A DNA stretch of 64,000 nucleotides from Gremmenia infestans. Its lineage: Eukaryota > Ascomycota > Leotiomycetes > Helotiales > Hamatocanthoscyphaceae. Shown here piece by piece: positions 21,189 to 33,709 of this stretch. Below the pieces are notes generated by a model. That model did not search any database. It had not been told where the DNA came from and saw only the letters and a program-made list of their open reading frames with translations. Numbering within the stretch: position 1 is the stretch's first letter; each line of letters opens with the position of its first letter. Made by a program: the position numbers and the translations under genes. The stretch is taken from NCBI GenBank assembly GCA_032629725.1, contig JAFEVB010000026.1, positions 868,001 to 932,000 on the forward strand, written 5' to 3'.

Positions 21189-24100
21189 TCACTTCCTGCC
21201 CCTAGCAAGCAATTTCTCACCCAACTCCCCCACTGCATCACCCCACCCCATCCCCTCTTCTCCCAGAGCATCGCCACACCTATCCAGCAGAAATGCCCCC
21301 ATCTTCGGCTCGTTAAACCTCTCCCCATAGACAACCCTCGCTGCATACGTAACAGCGACTTCGAAACCCTCTTCTCCAGCACTAGTTCTCAGCCCGATCT
21401 GAATCTCAACTTTTGTAGTTAATGCATTAACCAATAGCGTAGATTTTACTACAATGCTATCATCTGCAGTCTTTTCGATGTCGGTAGGACAGTCAACGCG
21501 TAGTAGGCGGATGTCAGAAGTTACGGCGAGAGTGATGTTCCAGCTGTTGCTAACGGCCGAAAGCAGGGTTTTGACGGCAGTGCGGGATTGTGGGAGCCCG
21601 CGGATGTGGTCGCGGATGCTTTGGAGAAAGAATTCTTTGGTCGGCGTTAGGGGTTGGGGATCCAGAGATCTGTTGTTGCCTATGTACCAAAGATCAATCC
21701 TAGAGTTTGAGGGCTGCGCTGCTGTACTTTTGGTATAGGAGGGCAGGAAGGAAGCGGCGTCAAAGACAAGCTCGATGTCCTTTTTGTATGTCATCGAGGT
21801 CGTAGTGCCGGAGACGCCGGTTATGGTCCAGCCGTGCTCTTTTTCGATTGCATCGACTTTGCCTAAGGGATGTTAATTTCAGGAGAAAGTAAAGTGGGAG
21901 GAAGGGGCCTTACCTTTGAGAGCGCTGATTTCGGTGGAGGTCCAGCCTCTGCATTCTTCCCGGATCTTTTCTGCTTCTCGGATATCCTCAAGCCAGGCTT
22001 GTTTCTTTTCAACACCCAATCCGATCTCGGCTTCTTTCCCTTGCAGCTGCTTGCGTAAATCGGCAATAAGACGCTTCTTCTCTTCTACTTCAGCGTCGAT
22101 AGAGATAAGTTCTTGACGAGCGTTGCTGAGTTCTTCCGGATCGCAATTGGCGAGCTCTTCCGCAACAGCTTGAAGGTCGGCCTCTTGGGTCTGAAGCACC
22201 TCTGCCTTTTTTATCAGCTTTGGGAGAACAGTATCTAGTAAAGCTTGTTGATGGTCCAACATTTCCTCGTCCTTGATCATGCCCTCCCCAGTCTTGAAAA
22301 GACCTTCCTTTAAGGTGCCAAGCAGAGTCATTCTCCAATCATACCACATCCCCTTACTCAGTAGTCTTGCATGGGTCTTGACATTCTTCAATTGATTATC
22401 CATAACAATTTTCATGTCGGGAGTGGCAGAAATATACTCGCGGAACAAGGGAGGGTTCTCCTCAAAGGTTTCTGTCTCGATTTCGCGCACCGTCTTTCGA
22501 CCCTCCGAGATGTAGCTTTTGAGCTCATGGCAAGCCTGTAAAGTGTTAATATACTACATTTGATTGATATGATAGTACTTACGTGTTGAAACAACTCTAG
22601 CATTGGAATGGTTGCAGCTCCGGCCGCCACACAATCTTCAAGAACCACAATCTCGTCTTTTTGATCTCGTGAATCAGTGGTAGGTTTCGGTGCGATAGTA
22701 TGCCTTCGTTTCGTGGTTGTTAATTCCATGAATCGAATGCTTGTCAGGTTCAAGAACTCCTGCAACTGAATGCGATCATCGTCGAAGCTCTCCTCGCCAA
22801 ACTGAGGATTCTCAACCGGTTCCTTTTCTGCCAATGGTCCAACCTGAGCAGGCGCATCAGCTTCTGCATCTTTGAATCGCCCTTGGGCACGAGGTGTAGT
22901 GACTTTGGCTTTGGTCGGCGAAAATGTCGACGGAGTAGTTGTAGCATCTTCGAGGCTTTTCCGAGTTGCTCGAGTCATGCGTCCGGTGGTTTCTGCTTTT
23001 GAGGGAGGTCCTCGAAGCTTAACATTCTTTACCGGACTGCCCTGGTGGTTCTTTAGACGCTTCACACCGCCATCGTCTTCGTCCTCATCATCATCGTCTA
23101 GTTCAGCAGGTCGCTTGCCGAGGATTCCTTTAGCAGCGCCAACATGCAAGCTCTTACGACCCTTCAATGGATTCTTCTTCTTGGGCGTCAGGCTTTGTAT
23201 CATCTCCTTAAGATTTAGAGTAGCGTCTTTCTCTTCTTCTTGATCCGCCTCCCGCTCGAGTATACTACGTCCACTCTCGCGATCTTCGTCCTGCTCTCGC
23301 TCTCTGTCGATTTCTTCCGCCATAACCTGAAGATCATCGAAGCGTACTCCACGAGCAACATCAAATTGACCTGGAACAAAAGATTTTGCTTGGTCACCAA
23401 TTGAAGTTCGTCGATCCAACAGGGCAGCTATTCGAGGGGAGCCAAGCCCTTCACGATCAAGCCCAACACCCGAGGTTCGCCTATGTTGAGGTGTCAAAAT
23501 AAAGTTGGGGGTAGCAACTCCAGTCTTGTCCTCCTTGAATAATCTGCTAGGAGTTGTTGTTTTTCTGCCTTTAACGGATCCCTTGGCAGACTGAGGAGTC
23601 GAAGAGGCAGCTTGTATTTCATCCTTAAAGAGTTTTTTGGGAGATGCGGAGCGGACAGTGACGTTTTTGGAAGGGGGGGTTTTGCTCGGTGTGGTTGGAC
23701 GTGCTCTTTGTGGGGTGAGCTGTTTAGATGGGGTTCCCAGCTTTTTGATTGGGGTACTATCACTACCTAGCTTCGACTTCGGGGTTGTCGAATGTCTTGC
23801 TTCTGTGCTACGGCGAAGTCCTTTCCCGCGAAACCCAGAAAGACTTGGACTACCTGTTTCCGATGCAACAGTATGTATAGGAGCAGGAGCAGGTGCAGGG
23901 GCTCTCGGGGAAGGATAAGAATTGGCAATGACTTCAGCCTGGAATGGGGAATTTCCCAGATCGGTCTCCAATTCCATGATCTTCTTGGCGTGAGAGCGGC
24001 TTCCGGTGCTTCGTTGGGGCTGCAAAATACCACCAAGAGCCGTTGTCATGTCCATACCCATAGTAGCATCCTGATCCTCGGGTGCAGATTCCCCAATTGA

Positions 24101-25968
24101 TGGCATGATACCACCAATGGCAGCAGTCATGTCCATCGTATCATCGCCCATATTAGAGTCCAAGCTCTCTCGGCTTCTCTTCTTCTGGCCTCGTGGTTGA
24201 GCTGCTAAAGAAGCTCTGTTTCGAGTCCGCGGGGGATTGGCTTGCGGCAACACACCGCCAACAACTGAGGTGAACTCCATGGTCATGTCTTCGTCATCAG
24301 AAGATCCAGCGTTTGCCTGAGCTGGTTGAATACGGCCGACAGCCATTGTCAGATCCATTGTTTCGTCACCATTCGAATCCTCTCCAGCTGACTTTCGACG
24401 TGTGCTTTGACGGCGATTGGCAGCTACAGATTGGCGACGATTCGTGGGCTTTGGAGCCTCATTCTGTATGATACTCCCAAACGCTCGAGTGACATCCATT
24501 GACATCTCATCTTCATCTGGCTGCTGTGCTGACATGATACCGCCCATAGGTCGGGTCATATCCATCGTCATATCCTCGCCGTCCGACTCCTCGTCTTGTT
24601 GCTGAGCACCCACCTTGAAGGCTGGGGAGAATGGATTGACATTTTCTTGGTCCTGTTGAGCCTCAAGATTCACTGCAGGTTTCGTCCAAGGAGCAAAGGA
24701 TGCAACAACATCTTCTCCTTCTTCCATCTCATCTCCATTTTCGTCAAAGTCAATGCCTTGGGTGCCCGCTTGACGGGCAGCCAGTCTTAAGGCTTCATCT
24801 AATCGAGAGCTGGAGCCGGTGCTTGACGCAGATTTTATCGATGCCATAGACATGTCGGTAGTTTCTCCTCCATCCATACTCATGGCCGTCCCATCTGCAT
24901 CCACATCTGACTCATCCGAGTTGGAAATAAGCTCATCTTCAACAATTTCATCAACGTCGTCCAATGAGTCCGCGTCACTTAGCGGACTCGATGAGAATGC
25001 TTCATCTGGGTTGTTAAAATTCATAGGAGGTATGCCAGAACTTCTGCGACGCTTCTTTTGATGTAGGTCACGTTGATGGGCGGGACTCGCTTTGACTGTA
25101 TCTTCTTCTTCCACTTGTTCCGGTGGGGTCGATGGCGGTTCCGAAGGGTCTGAACCTGTATGACCTGGTGTCTGTGGGTGTGGCGATTCTCCAGATGCAG
25201 ATGAAGCTCGCCGAGTCGAACTTGTAGAATTTGAAGAAGTTGTAGAGTCTTGATATTCGACTACGACATCCCATGTATGTAGTGTAGCTTCGGGCGCGAA
25301 TGATACTCGACGATTCGCGAGAGATTTCCTTCGCGCATCTCGTCGTGACATGACTTCCTTTTCCAGGTCCTTCCTCTCCTTCTCTTCGCGTTCTCTGGCC
25401 GCGGTCTGCTGTTCCTCCTCAGTCCGCAACGTCACGCGTGTTTCACTGATAGCAGCAGTTTCTCCCACCTGGAAAGGATTCGGTAGGTTATTGGTACCAC
25501 TGATAGTCGCGCTGGGGCCCACGTCGAAGTCGATCAAGTTGTCCGACTTTTGCGCGGATGGCGGGGTAGCTTTCTTGGGGCTTCCTTTGCGGGTAGATCT
25601 ATGCGCTGGAATTTCTGGGAGAGGTGGCATCGTAGGCTTCAATATAGATCTAGGAGGAGCATGAGGAATTACAGCAAGAGACTTGAAATGTCTTAGTACT
25701 TGGAGGCCCCAATGTATAGGTGTGCACATACCTTGCGTCTGTTGCCGGTTGTATCCTTGAGCGCATCCAATCCACCTGGTCCTATGCTCTTGCTTCTTGA
25801 TTTCTTCGAGGCCTTCTCAATTGGCACAGCCTTCTTCCCACTCGACAACGCTCCCAAGTCCGCCGTCATATTCTCTTGGTCCATTGCTTTCGAGGAAGAG
25901 ATATGCGCCAGTGACTTTCGCGATTTCGGTCGCGTCGCAGGGAGGGTGGCTTCATTTCGGGAACACAT
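21189..25968 (-). CDS. spc7: Kinetochore scaffold Spc7/KNL1
   Basis: Four exons (25968-25732, 25681-22583, 22535-21914, 21862-21189; introns 50, 47 and 51 bp) encode 1543 aa. It is the KNL1 subunit of the KMN network, which links microtubules to the spindle checkpoint. An N-terminal SILK motif (RSILKP, about residue 91) and RVSF (about 204, in RRVSFAPEATLHTW) are the PP1 phosphatase docking sites. At least six MELT-like repeats follow between about 350 and 640 (MTMDMT, MSMDVT, TMDLT, MTMEFT, TMDMT, MGMDMT), each followed by a G-G-I-like tail; Mps1-phosphorylated MELTs recruit Bub1/Bub3. A long basic region with many TP/SP sites leads to the C-terminal Spc7 domain, with a coiled coil at about 1150-1310 and an RWD-like end. 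The gene diverges from RPS11. Confidence 0.95.
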
Positions 25969-26334
25969 AATGGATGAGTAGAGGCCGATGCTCCGAATAT
26001 GGTCTCAGTAATGTTGTGATGAATTGCTCACGGGTTTTGGGACGGTGTGGTGGTGAACATAGTATAAAGTAAGGTATCTATGAATCGGATCTTCTCTGGT
26101 TGCCCGGCTTTCTTGGCTTTCCGCGTAAACAAAACATTGAAAGCGCGACGGAGGCTAGTCAGATGCACTAGGCTATATCCACTCTAGACCGTCTTTGATC
26201 GGAAAATCGTATCCCATCACATGATGCAGCCGCACACAAACTAAGCGACTTTTCAAAACCACAAAAACTTCTACCCCAAGAAAAGACAAGCCAACGCCAA
26301 CTTCACGACTCGACGACCACTCGAATCCGCAAAC
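25969..26334. promoter_or_regulatory. 366-bp bidirectional promoter between spc7 and RPS11
   Basis: The two start codons face away from each other with only 366 bp between them, so both promoters must lie here. Before the RPS11 ATG there is a short C/A-rich leader. I see no clear canonical element. Confidence 0.7.
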
Positions 26335-27090
26335 ATGGCCACCGAACTGACTGTGCAATCCGAGCGCGCTTTCCAGAAGCAACCTCATATCTTCGCCAAC
26401 GCAAAGGTCAAGTCCAAGACCAGCAGAGTTGGAAAGGGAGGCCGAAGATGGTACAAGGACGTTGGACTGGGCTTCAGGACCCCCAAGACTGCCATTGAGG
26501 GAAGCTACATTGGTATGTGTAATTTCTCTTCGTAGGGAGGGGTGGTGGTTATTTCTCTGGCAGCACTAGGAACGATTTTGCGCGCAGGAGGGGTTGTTGA
26601 AGATTATTGGCGAAAAGCGACTCAGCTGGATTGCGACCGAAGCTGCCTATTCGCACGAGAACAGAATGCTAATTCTATTCTCCCACAGACAAGAAGTGCC
26701 CTTTCACCGGTCTCGTCTCCATCCGTGGTCGTATCTTGACCGGCACCGTCGTTTCCACCAAGATGCACCGAACCCTCATCATCCGCCGAGAATACCTTCA
26801 CTTCATCCCTAAATACTCCCGTTACGAGAAGCGACACAAGAACCTGGCTGCACACGTTTCCCCTGCTTTCCGTGTTGAGGATGGTGACCAGGTTACTGTT
26901 GGACAATGCAGACCATTGAGCAAGACCGTATGTTTACCCAGTCGCGGTGGAGCAGAATTGGATGCTCTGGTGGCTCTGCGAAGATAGTTATTTTTCCGAG
27001 CATTACTGACAATTCTCCCAGGTCCGATTTAACGTTCTCCGCGTGCTCCCAAGAACCGGCAAGGCTGTGAAGCAGTTCAGCAAATTCTAA
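26335..27090 (+). CDS. RPS11: 40S ribosomal protein S11 (uS17)
   Basis: Three exons (26335-26512, 26689-26927, 27022-27090) encode 161 aa, the standard eukaryotic length. The introns are 176 and 94 bp, longer than elsewhere in the window, as often seen in ribosomal protein genes. The sequence includes CPFTGLVSIRGRILTGTVVSTKMHRT, the uS17 RNA-binding core, and ends in GKAVKQFSKF. It binds the 18S rRNA body of the small subunit. I looked for a box C/D snoRNA in intron 1 (TGATGA with CTGA) and did not see one. Splicing is supported by restored consensus DKKCPFTG and PLSKTVRFNVL. Confidence 0.97.
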
Positions 27091-30000
27091 GCGGCTTTCT
27101 TTTGGGATTCTAGGTTGCATGGGGTTTGTTTTGCCGATCAGATCATGAGATTGTGAGCATATGGGATTTGCCAAGGGCTAGCATAGCGAAAATGTGCATT
27201 AGCTACAGACAGTACTCTGAATGCAACGATCGTCTCTGAATTTAGGTTCGAATGGAGGAGTGAAATTGGGCGTGGAGTGAAGAAACGAAGTTGATGCGGT
27301 AATACTAACACAAGTTCTGGTATAGGTACAGTTCCACCCAATGCGACTCGCTCGCAAAAGCTCTACGATACGATGCAATCTGCATTTGGTCAACCATCAG
27401 CCGTCATGATTAATACATTTACGCTTAACGACAATATTAACGTGCGTAATATATTTCAGTCTTGGTAGTTCAGAACCCTTTACAATAGTGTTGATAGATA
27501 GCGACAACCTGAACTCCAAGATGGTTTCTCGAGTCGTCGCTATCTCCAATCTGCCATACGATGCAGCGCTTGTTCACATGCCGATTCTTGCACCTTCCGC
27601 CTACATTATCAAAATCCACTAGTTCCTTCCCTCCATTCCAAACCCCTCCCTCGATATCTCTCCGTTCTTATTCAACTTCCATTTCACTTCACTTCCATCA
27701 ATTCAACCGTAGATACATCCACTTCCAACTCCACGCCTTGACTCGATTGATTCTCCAAAGCAACCTGCTAATATTATAAGCGCATCTCCAATTACCATTA
27801 CCTTCCGTTTTCCTCACGTCAGCTCCTCAAGGACCACTCGTACACCCCACGCGATGAAGTCAACTCACCTCTACAAAGTGGTATCAAAACCACCTCTCCC
27901 CCGCGCAGCCCTCGTTCTGTGCCTCTCACCTGACCTTACTCTCGGCGTGACAAAATCCAGTGCCCTACCCATCTACGCATCGAACAATGTAAAGTTTTGA
28001 ACTTGACGATGCCTCCGTGTCTCGATTACAGCCTTCTCCAAGCGCTTTCGGGGATGGTCAACCAAATTTTCTTGAACTATGCTGCTGTGTGGCACAAGGG
28101 TTTCGCTCCTTCGCCTTCTCAAGCACACCGAGCATCATTCCTGTATGACAACGACCTGAGGAAGCCCCACCAATCGTCTCACGGGCTTCCCAATGACGGA
28201 GAGATATTCTGCAGCACACTCGTCTCGCCGCCGTCTTCTACCCACTCTCTTTCATCAACAGTACGCCGCGTGGGAATGAATGTTTTCGATCATCCATTCC
28301 GGACTCTTTCTGCATCTCACTAGCTGGGAACAGCTAGCTGAAATCTGTCCCAGAAAGCCGGAACTCCAATGAAGAAGGCAAAGTGCAATTTGTTTTGGAA
28401 TGAGGTAAGATAGTGGGATGTCAAAGACGTAGAATCCGGGCGCGGGCCATGTCGCAAAATTCTGGGAGAAGCAGGAGAGATACCAGATCCTACATTATGG
28501 CAAAAGCTTTACGCAAATGTGGAATTAAAAAGGGGCAGAGAACACTTCGACTGTTGGACAATGGAAAGTCAGACTCAGAGAAGGGCTGACAAGCGATGAA
28601 AGTGCAAGCTGTGCTTTCTTCCTGGGGCGGTAATCTTTAGCGGGGAGCGAAACTGATGGTGTGCATGTGCCATATTGGGACATGGCATGGTGTCCGTGCC
28701 ATCAATTTCACCTTATGATCTGCAGTTTTGTTGGTATTTCTGCACCGGCAACTTTGGGTACAGCAGTTCCGAGGTTTGATCTGGTAACACAACACAGCAC
28801 GTACCATCTTTGGCAGCTTGGCTCCCTCGCCCATACCGCCCCTAAGCCGCAGGTATCGCACTTTTGACCCGTTGCCCATTCTACTGCGACACACGATCAT
28901 AGCAATTAATTAATGATCCTGTGAATCTATGTCCACGGCGAGGAATTTGAAACTGCGGGTCTAGCATCCGTACCCAAGGATTGCAATTCCAGTTCTATTG
29001 GTGCGGTACTGTACGAACGAAGTCGTATCATGTACACCAACATGCAGAAGATATTAAGACGCGTATTTCGTTTGCCACTGCAACGCTGATCCGTTGGAGA
29101 TACTCCCACCTAGGCCTCGGTACGGCCCGTTGCTTCTGGAACCATTGAGTCAAACCCTGATGAAGGTATGAGGGCGCCCAAGCAATTATGCGGCGCACTC
29201 ACTAGTGGTGCGATCTGGCCGCCACAACGGGCACTTGGGCACTTTGCTAGCTTATACTATCTTGATTCTTGACGCTGTTCGAATAAACCAGAATTCCGTA
29301 TCAATGCTGTCCGGCTTGGCACTCTTCATACTTGGAAATCCTATACTTGCAACACAGGTTATCTTTGATCGTGTACTTGGTATAGTAGAGCTTCGTATAT
29401 ATGGATGGATCAGCTAAAATCTAAAAGTTCGAGATTTTATGCGTGTGATACAGACCCACTTGCTATCTTTGGTGGATCTTATAGAGGAATGGAAGTCTTT
29501 CGTTTGAAACTACCAGTCACAATTCCCATTCTATATTAGGCTACTACTCAACCCTTGTCGGTATGCAATACCCATTGCGGCCTCAATATCCTTCTATTAT
29601 CACATTTCCCCCCCTGGATTTCCATATTTATACCCCACAACTGTTCTGTCGAATCCTGCAGCGTCTTGCTTTTACGAGTAACTTCATGCATGTATGTGTC
29701 CTTGGGACCATCTACTAGTAGTCTCAAATACTTCACCTCCGAAGTACCCATCACAAATCTGTCAAAAACAACTTAATTTTCGGTAGTTCAGTTGTTGTGA
29801 AGTGCCCTATACATCGTACGCAGTCTCATCCCTACACAATACTGTGCCACTTCAAGACATCTAAGAGATTGATTAAGAATCCTTGCTGCAGCTGTCGCTT
29901 AGTTTTGGGCCTTTATATATCTTACTGGTCTATTCGTGAGGCAACAATTGTTTGGTTTATGGCTTTGAGCGATACTCGTTTCTAATTGGTCTAGAAGTGC

Positions 30001-30137
30001 TGCCAACTCCTCTCTTTATAGTGACCTTTCCCCCTTCTTCACACAGCTTAGTTTTTCCCACCTCATACTCCCCTCTAGTACATCCACTGCGCTGGGAGTG
30101 AACTCACGTCCAAAGCTGTACAACAGTTCATTCAATC
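27091..30137. other. 3-kb gene-free region
   Basis: No convincing gene. Open frames here (for example at 27561-27779 and 27997-28323) have no recognisable domain or splice context. A 9-bp inverted repeat (GATAGCGAC at 27497-27505 and GTCGCTATC at 27536-27544) is present. The last few hundred bases are the promoter of the next gene. Confidence 0.55.
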
Positions 30138-30950
30138 ATGAATACAGCCCAATATCTTCAAACCTTCGACTCCATCCTCGACAACTGCAACAATGACCGC
30201 ACTATCATTATTGCCCTTCTCATGTACCTCTACCTCGGTGCCTTTCTTACCCGCCAAATCCTCCCCCTCCTCTCCCCCCGCATCAGCCTCCTTCCCATAT
30301 ACCGCCGGCAACAGCTCGCTGTCACGATCCCTATGCTCATTCTACGTTGCGGCGTCGCGTTTCTGGTAGCAGAATCTGAATTCTCTACCCGCTATACAAC
30401 ACCAAAATCTATTCACCTCTTAGACCACCAAGCTTCCCTCATCTATCTTTTAACAATAGGGTATATCTTCGAGCTGCTACATCGTCCTTCACCGCTGGAT
30501 CTGGATTTGCACCATCTCGCTGTAGTCGCGGCGCAGCTATATTACTTTCACCACCGAGCTACGCGTTCAGCATCCGAACATCTAGATGTTTTCCAGCTCA
30601 TCATCATCCTCGTAATCTACGGCATTGGCCCCGTAGATTTCGCTAGCGAAAACATTCGCCTTATCTACTACGCCGCTCCTCCTAATTATCTCAGTCTAGC
30701 TGGCATTTATGCACTTACGGCGTTAGGCTGGACAGGCAGGATCGTGCAGTGGTGTGTTATGGGGAGGTATATAATGGAGAGGAGAGTAGAGCTGGGGAGA
30801 GGACTAGGGTGGAGAGAGGGGTGTATTTGGGTTGTTTTCTTGGGCTTTTGGGTTTATTGCGAGGTGGTGGAGGTGGTGCATTTTTTGAGGCTGGGGGGGA
30901 AGTATAAGAAGAGGGTGGGGGAGGTAGGTAAGAAACACCGGAAAAGTTGA
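30138..30950 (+). CDS. Multi-pass membrane protein, TLC-like (uncertain family)
   Basis: Single-exon ORF of 270 aa with about seven hydrophobic segments (near residues 25-45, 60-80, 100-115, 125-140, 150-168, 185-203, 230-252). A paired His in LDLHHLAVVAAQLYYFHH (about 128-145), inside a membrane segment after a soluble turn, resembles the double-His block of TRAM/LAG1/CLN8 (TLC) proteins, which act in ceramide and lipid metabolism at the ER. The tail is Lys/Arg-rich (KKRVGEVGKKHRKS), like an ER-retention region. I do not recognise a specific family member. The start is the first ATG after a pyrimidine-rich leader; codon use looks genuine, with a C-rich third position early in the gene. Confidence 0.65.
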   Translation: MNTAQYLQTFDSILDNCNNDRTIIIALLMYLYLGAFLTRQILPLLSPRISLLPIYRRQQLAVTIPMLILRCGVAFLVAESEFSTRYTTPKSIHLLDHQASLIYLLTIGYIFELLHRPSPLDLDLHHLAVVAAQLYYFHHRATRSASEHLDVFQLIIILVIYGIGPVDFASENIRLIYYAAPPNYLSLAGIYALTALGWTGRIVQWCVMGRYIMERRVELGRGLGWREGCIWVVFLGFWVYCEVVEVVHFLRLGGKYKKRVGEVGKKHRKS

Positions 30951-32977
30951 CGCGGTTATGTGAGCGGTTATGTGATAGTAGGATGATATATCCTCAATGT
31001 AAATCCCGGAAGACAGGTCTTTTGAAAGCCCCAAGGTGTGGGGATAAGAATACAGGTATTTTTCATACTCTTAATCATATTTTTGAAACTGATCTCTTCG
31101 TCTACACCACGACATAGCATGCGGGAAAGCACGCCGTACAGCAAAAGATTCCTTTGCCCATTTAAATTAAACGTGTCCTTTTAAAAACCGGGTGATTTCC
31201 GGATGTTTCTTTGGTCTTCTTGTTATGGGAATAGAAAGGAAAGGAAAGGACAATCCACTATGCCTTATTATCAGCCTTTACTTCCCCACATAAAGTCTTG
31301 ATCCTTGGCTACAGCAACATTAATTTCCCTACATCAGATTTTGACACTTGACCACAGCAACCTTGATTGCCCCACAACACGTTAAGTCTTAACACTTAAT
31401 CAAATCAAAATAACGCGCATCGGCACCCAGAAGCGCCCTACTCGAGCGATAGCACAACGTGTGCGACTTGGCCGTCTAGCGATAAAATAAGAGGAGGGGA
31501 GGAAATCCTGGGATTCGGGGATGTATATGGGCTTTGGATCAGAGGAGTGTCGGTGGTGTGTGTAATTGATGATGACGATGTTGGCGTGTGAAGTTTATGG
31601 ATTCGATAGAGTGGGCATGGAATATTTGTTATCGTGAAGAGTCTAGGGGATAGGAAGATCGAGAGTCGAACCAAGGTGCTAGTTAGTTAGTATGAGATGG
31701 TTGATTGGAGATCAATTCCAAACTTTGAATTGAAAATACTGTCTGTCAATGTGGAATATTGAGATACCGTTGCTGGCTTTGGTTTGATTTTCAACGCTTG
31801 CTGTGATTGTAAGATTACTAGGTCTTTTGCACGCAGCTTGCACTGTATGTGCGGCAGGGTTGTTTGGAGATGGATTGGGTGGTTAGTTTTAGCTCATTAT
31901 AAGATTCTACATGTACCAAGTCAAGGGAAATCAAGCTTGACTGACATAAATAGGAATTTCCGAAAGGGGTAGAAGAGCGGGATAGATAGAGATTAATATG
32001 GGAATAGCAAGGGTATTAAGTCTTGTAATATATATATACATAGCAAAGTCAAATCCAGGTGCTGGGCCACTTACAGTACGTACGTAATAGAATAAATATA
32101 TCTTTCACCCCACCCCCATCGCCATCCATCCCGCTCCAGCCAGCCCAGACAACTTGCTTATGATATTTCGATATACGTTTAACGGGAAAGAAAAGGGAGG
32201 GGGGGGGGTATTAAAAGCAAGCGATTGATATGATATATACCATAAGTATAACTCGAATGAATATATATACCATTCTAACAGTAAAGCGTTTCTCAATTTT
32301 CATTCTCATATAAACCTAAACTTCTCGACCAGGTCGGGGACGTTAAAGTTGAAGTTGACTAACGTGTGCCCCGGGCCCCTTAACTTAAGCTATAGTACTC
32401 GTAAGGGGAGTAATAAGCGAGCCCTGCCCTAACTGATAAAAACTAATCCCAATAAACAAACCTTTTTTCAAAAGGATCTTTAGTTATAAAAAATATACAT
32501 ACACCTTTATTGTTTTATCAAACTACAAAACAGCTTGTATACTTTCCACTGTAATGCACCAGCCTTATAAATCCTCACCCAGAGCAGCTACTCTACTATA
32601 TAGTATACCTGCCCGTAGTTCCATTCCAGCCCAGCCTAGCCAGCCCAGCCCGTTTTTCCTATCTAGGTAGGTACCTTACCATCTATCCATCTATACATAC
32701 ACCCTATGACCCAAATTAAACATAACCTACCCAAGGTACCTACATATAGCTACCCAAGATCGATAGCCATCCTTCATATATCTCACTCCCTACCCACCCC
32801 ACTCCAACTCCACCCACCTCCCTCCCTTTCCCCCTCTCTAGGAACCTTAACCTTAACCTCCACACAATCCAACCCCACATCTCTCCACAGCATCTACAAA
32901 GCACGGCCTTATAAAACAAAACATATGCTTCATGCCTACCTACCTACCTATAATCCAATCCATACTTAAATCATCTC

Positions 32978-33011
<34 letters not shown>

Positions 33012-33709
33012 TTTCTATCTATCATCACCCAGCCCATCCATTACAAAATTTCCTTACAGAAACCCTACGTTTATCTATTCATCTATATCTTCATTCATTC
33101 ATTCATTCAATTACACATACACACACACGGGAATATATAATGGAATGGAATACAGCTACCTATAGCTAAGTGTACACACATCTCCTAGCCAGCTACTCCG
33201 GATCCGCGCATCCACAATTGCAAAGTAAGTTGGAAGGGAAGTATAAGGCAAGACAAGGTAGAGAGATATATTCGATGACATGAGGAAGATACATACTTTG
33301 ATTTCATTATCACTATCCTGGGTTTCTCACGGAAGGAAGTATAGTATACCTTGCATTTATATATCTACATCTACAACCTCATTCCCCTACAAGCACCGCA
33401 TCTCATCTCATCATATAGCAAAACCAGCGGCTTTAAAGGTTAAGAACGAAGAACATAATTTTCAGGCGCAGCACTACAAATACATAAAGGCATTTATCCA
33501 CCCATCCCATCCCGTTCCAGGCCATCCTCATCCATTCATCAATAAATTACCACCGCACATTAACTGACCTATACCCCTCCCAACAGGCATATTCGCAGCG
33601 CATTTTCATGAATGATCAAAAGAAAGATCTTGCTTGGGAATATCCACCGCCAGTCCGAATGTGACTCGACACCACCCCGTGCCTTTAACACCCTGCTCAT
33701 TAGACAATC
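30951..33709. other. Convergent intergenic region rich in simple repeats
   Basis: No gene seen between the TLC-like gene and PIL1. Contents include CCTA/TAGG tetranucleotide patches (32660-32680, 32935-32950), a (CTTT)n tract at about 32976-33015 and CATT repeats near 33093-33110. Short ORFs fall within these low-complexity stretches. Confidence 0.65.
32976..33015. repeat. (CTTT)n microsatellite
   Basis: About nine consecutive CTTT units with a final interruption (CTTC CTTT). A typical slippage-prone tract. Confidence 0.9.

Noticed and set aside
26513..26688. Possible snoRNA in RPS11 intron 1
   Set aside because: No C box (TGATGA) with matching D box (CTGA) was found.
27244..27254. tRNA B-box-like GGTTCGAATGG
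   Set aside because: The last position of the B-box consensus is not met and no acceptor/anticodon stems could be folded around it by eye.
32976..33015. CRISPR- or satellite-like repetition
   Set aside because: Plain tetranucleotide microsatellite without spacers.
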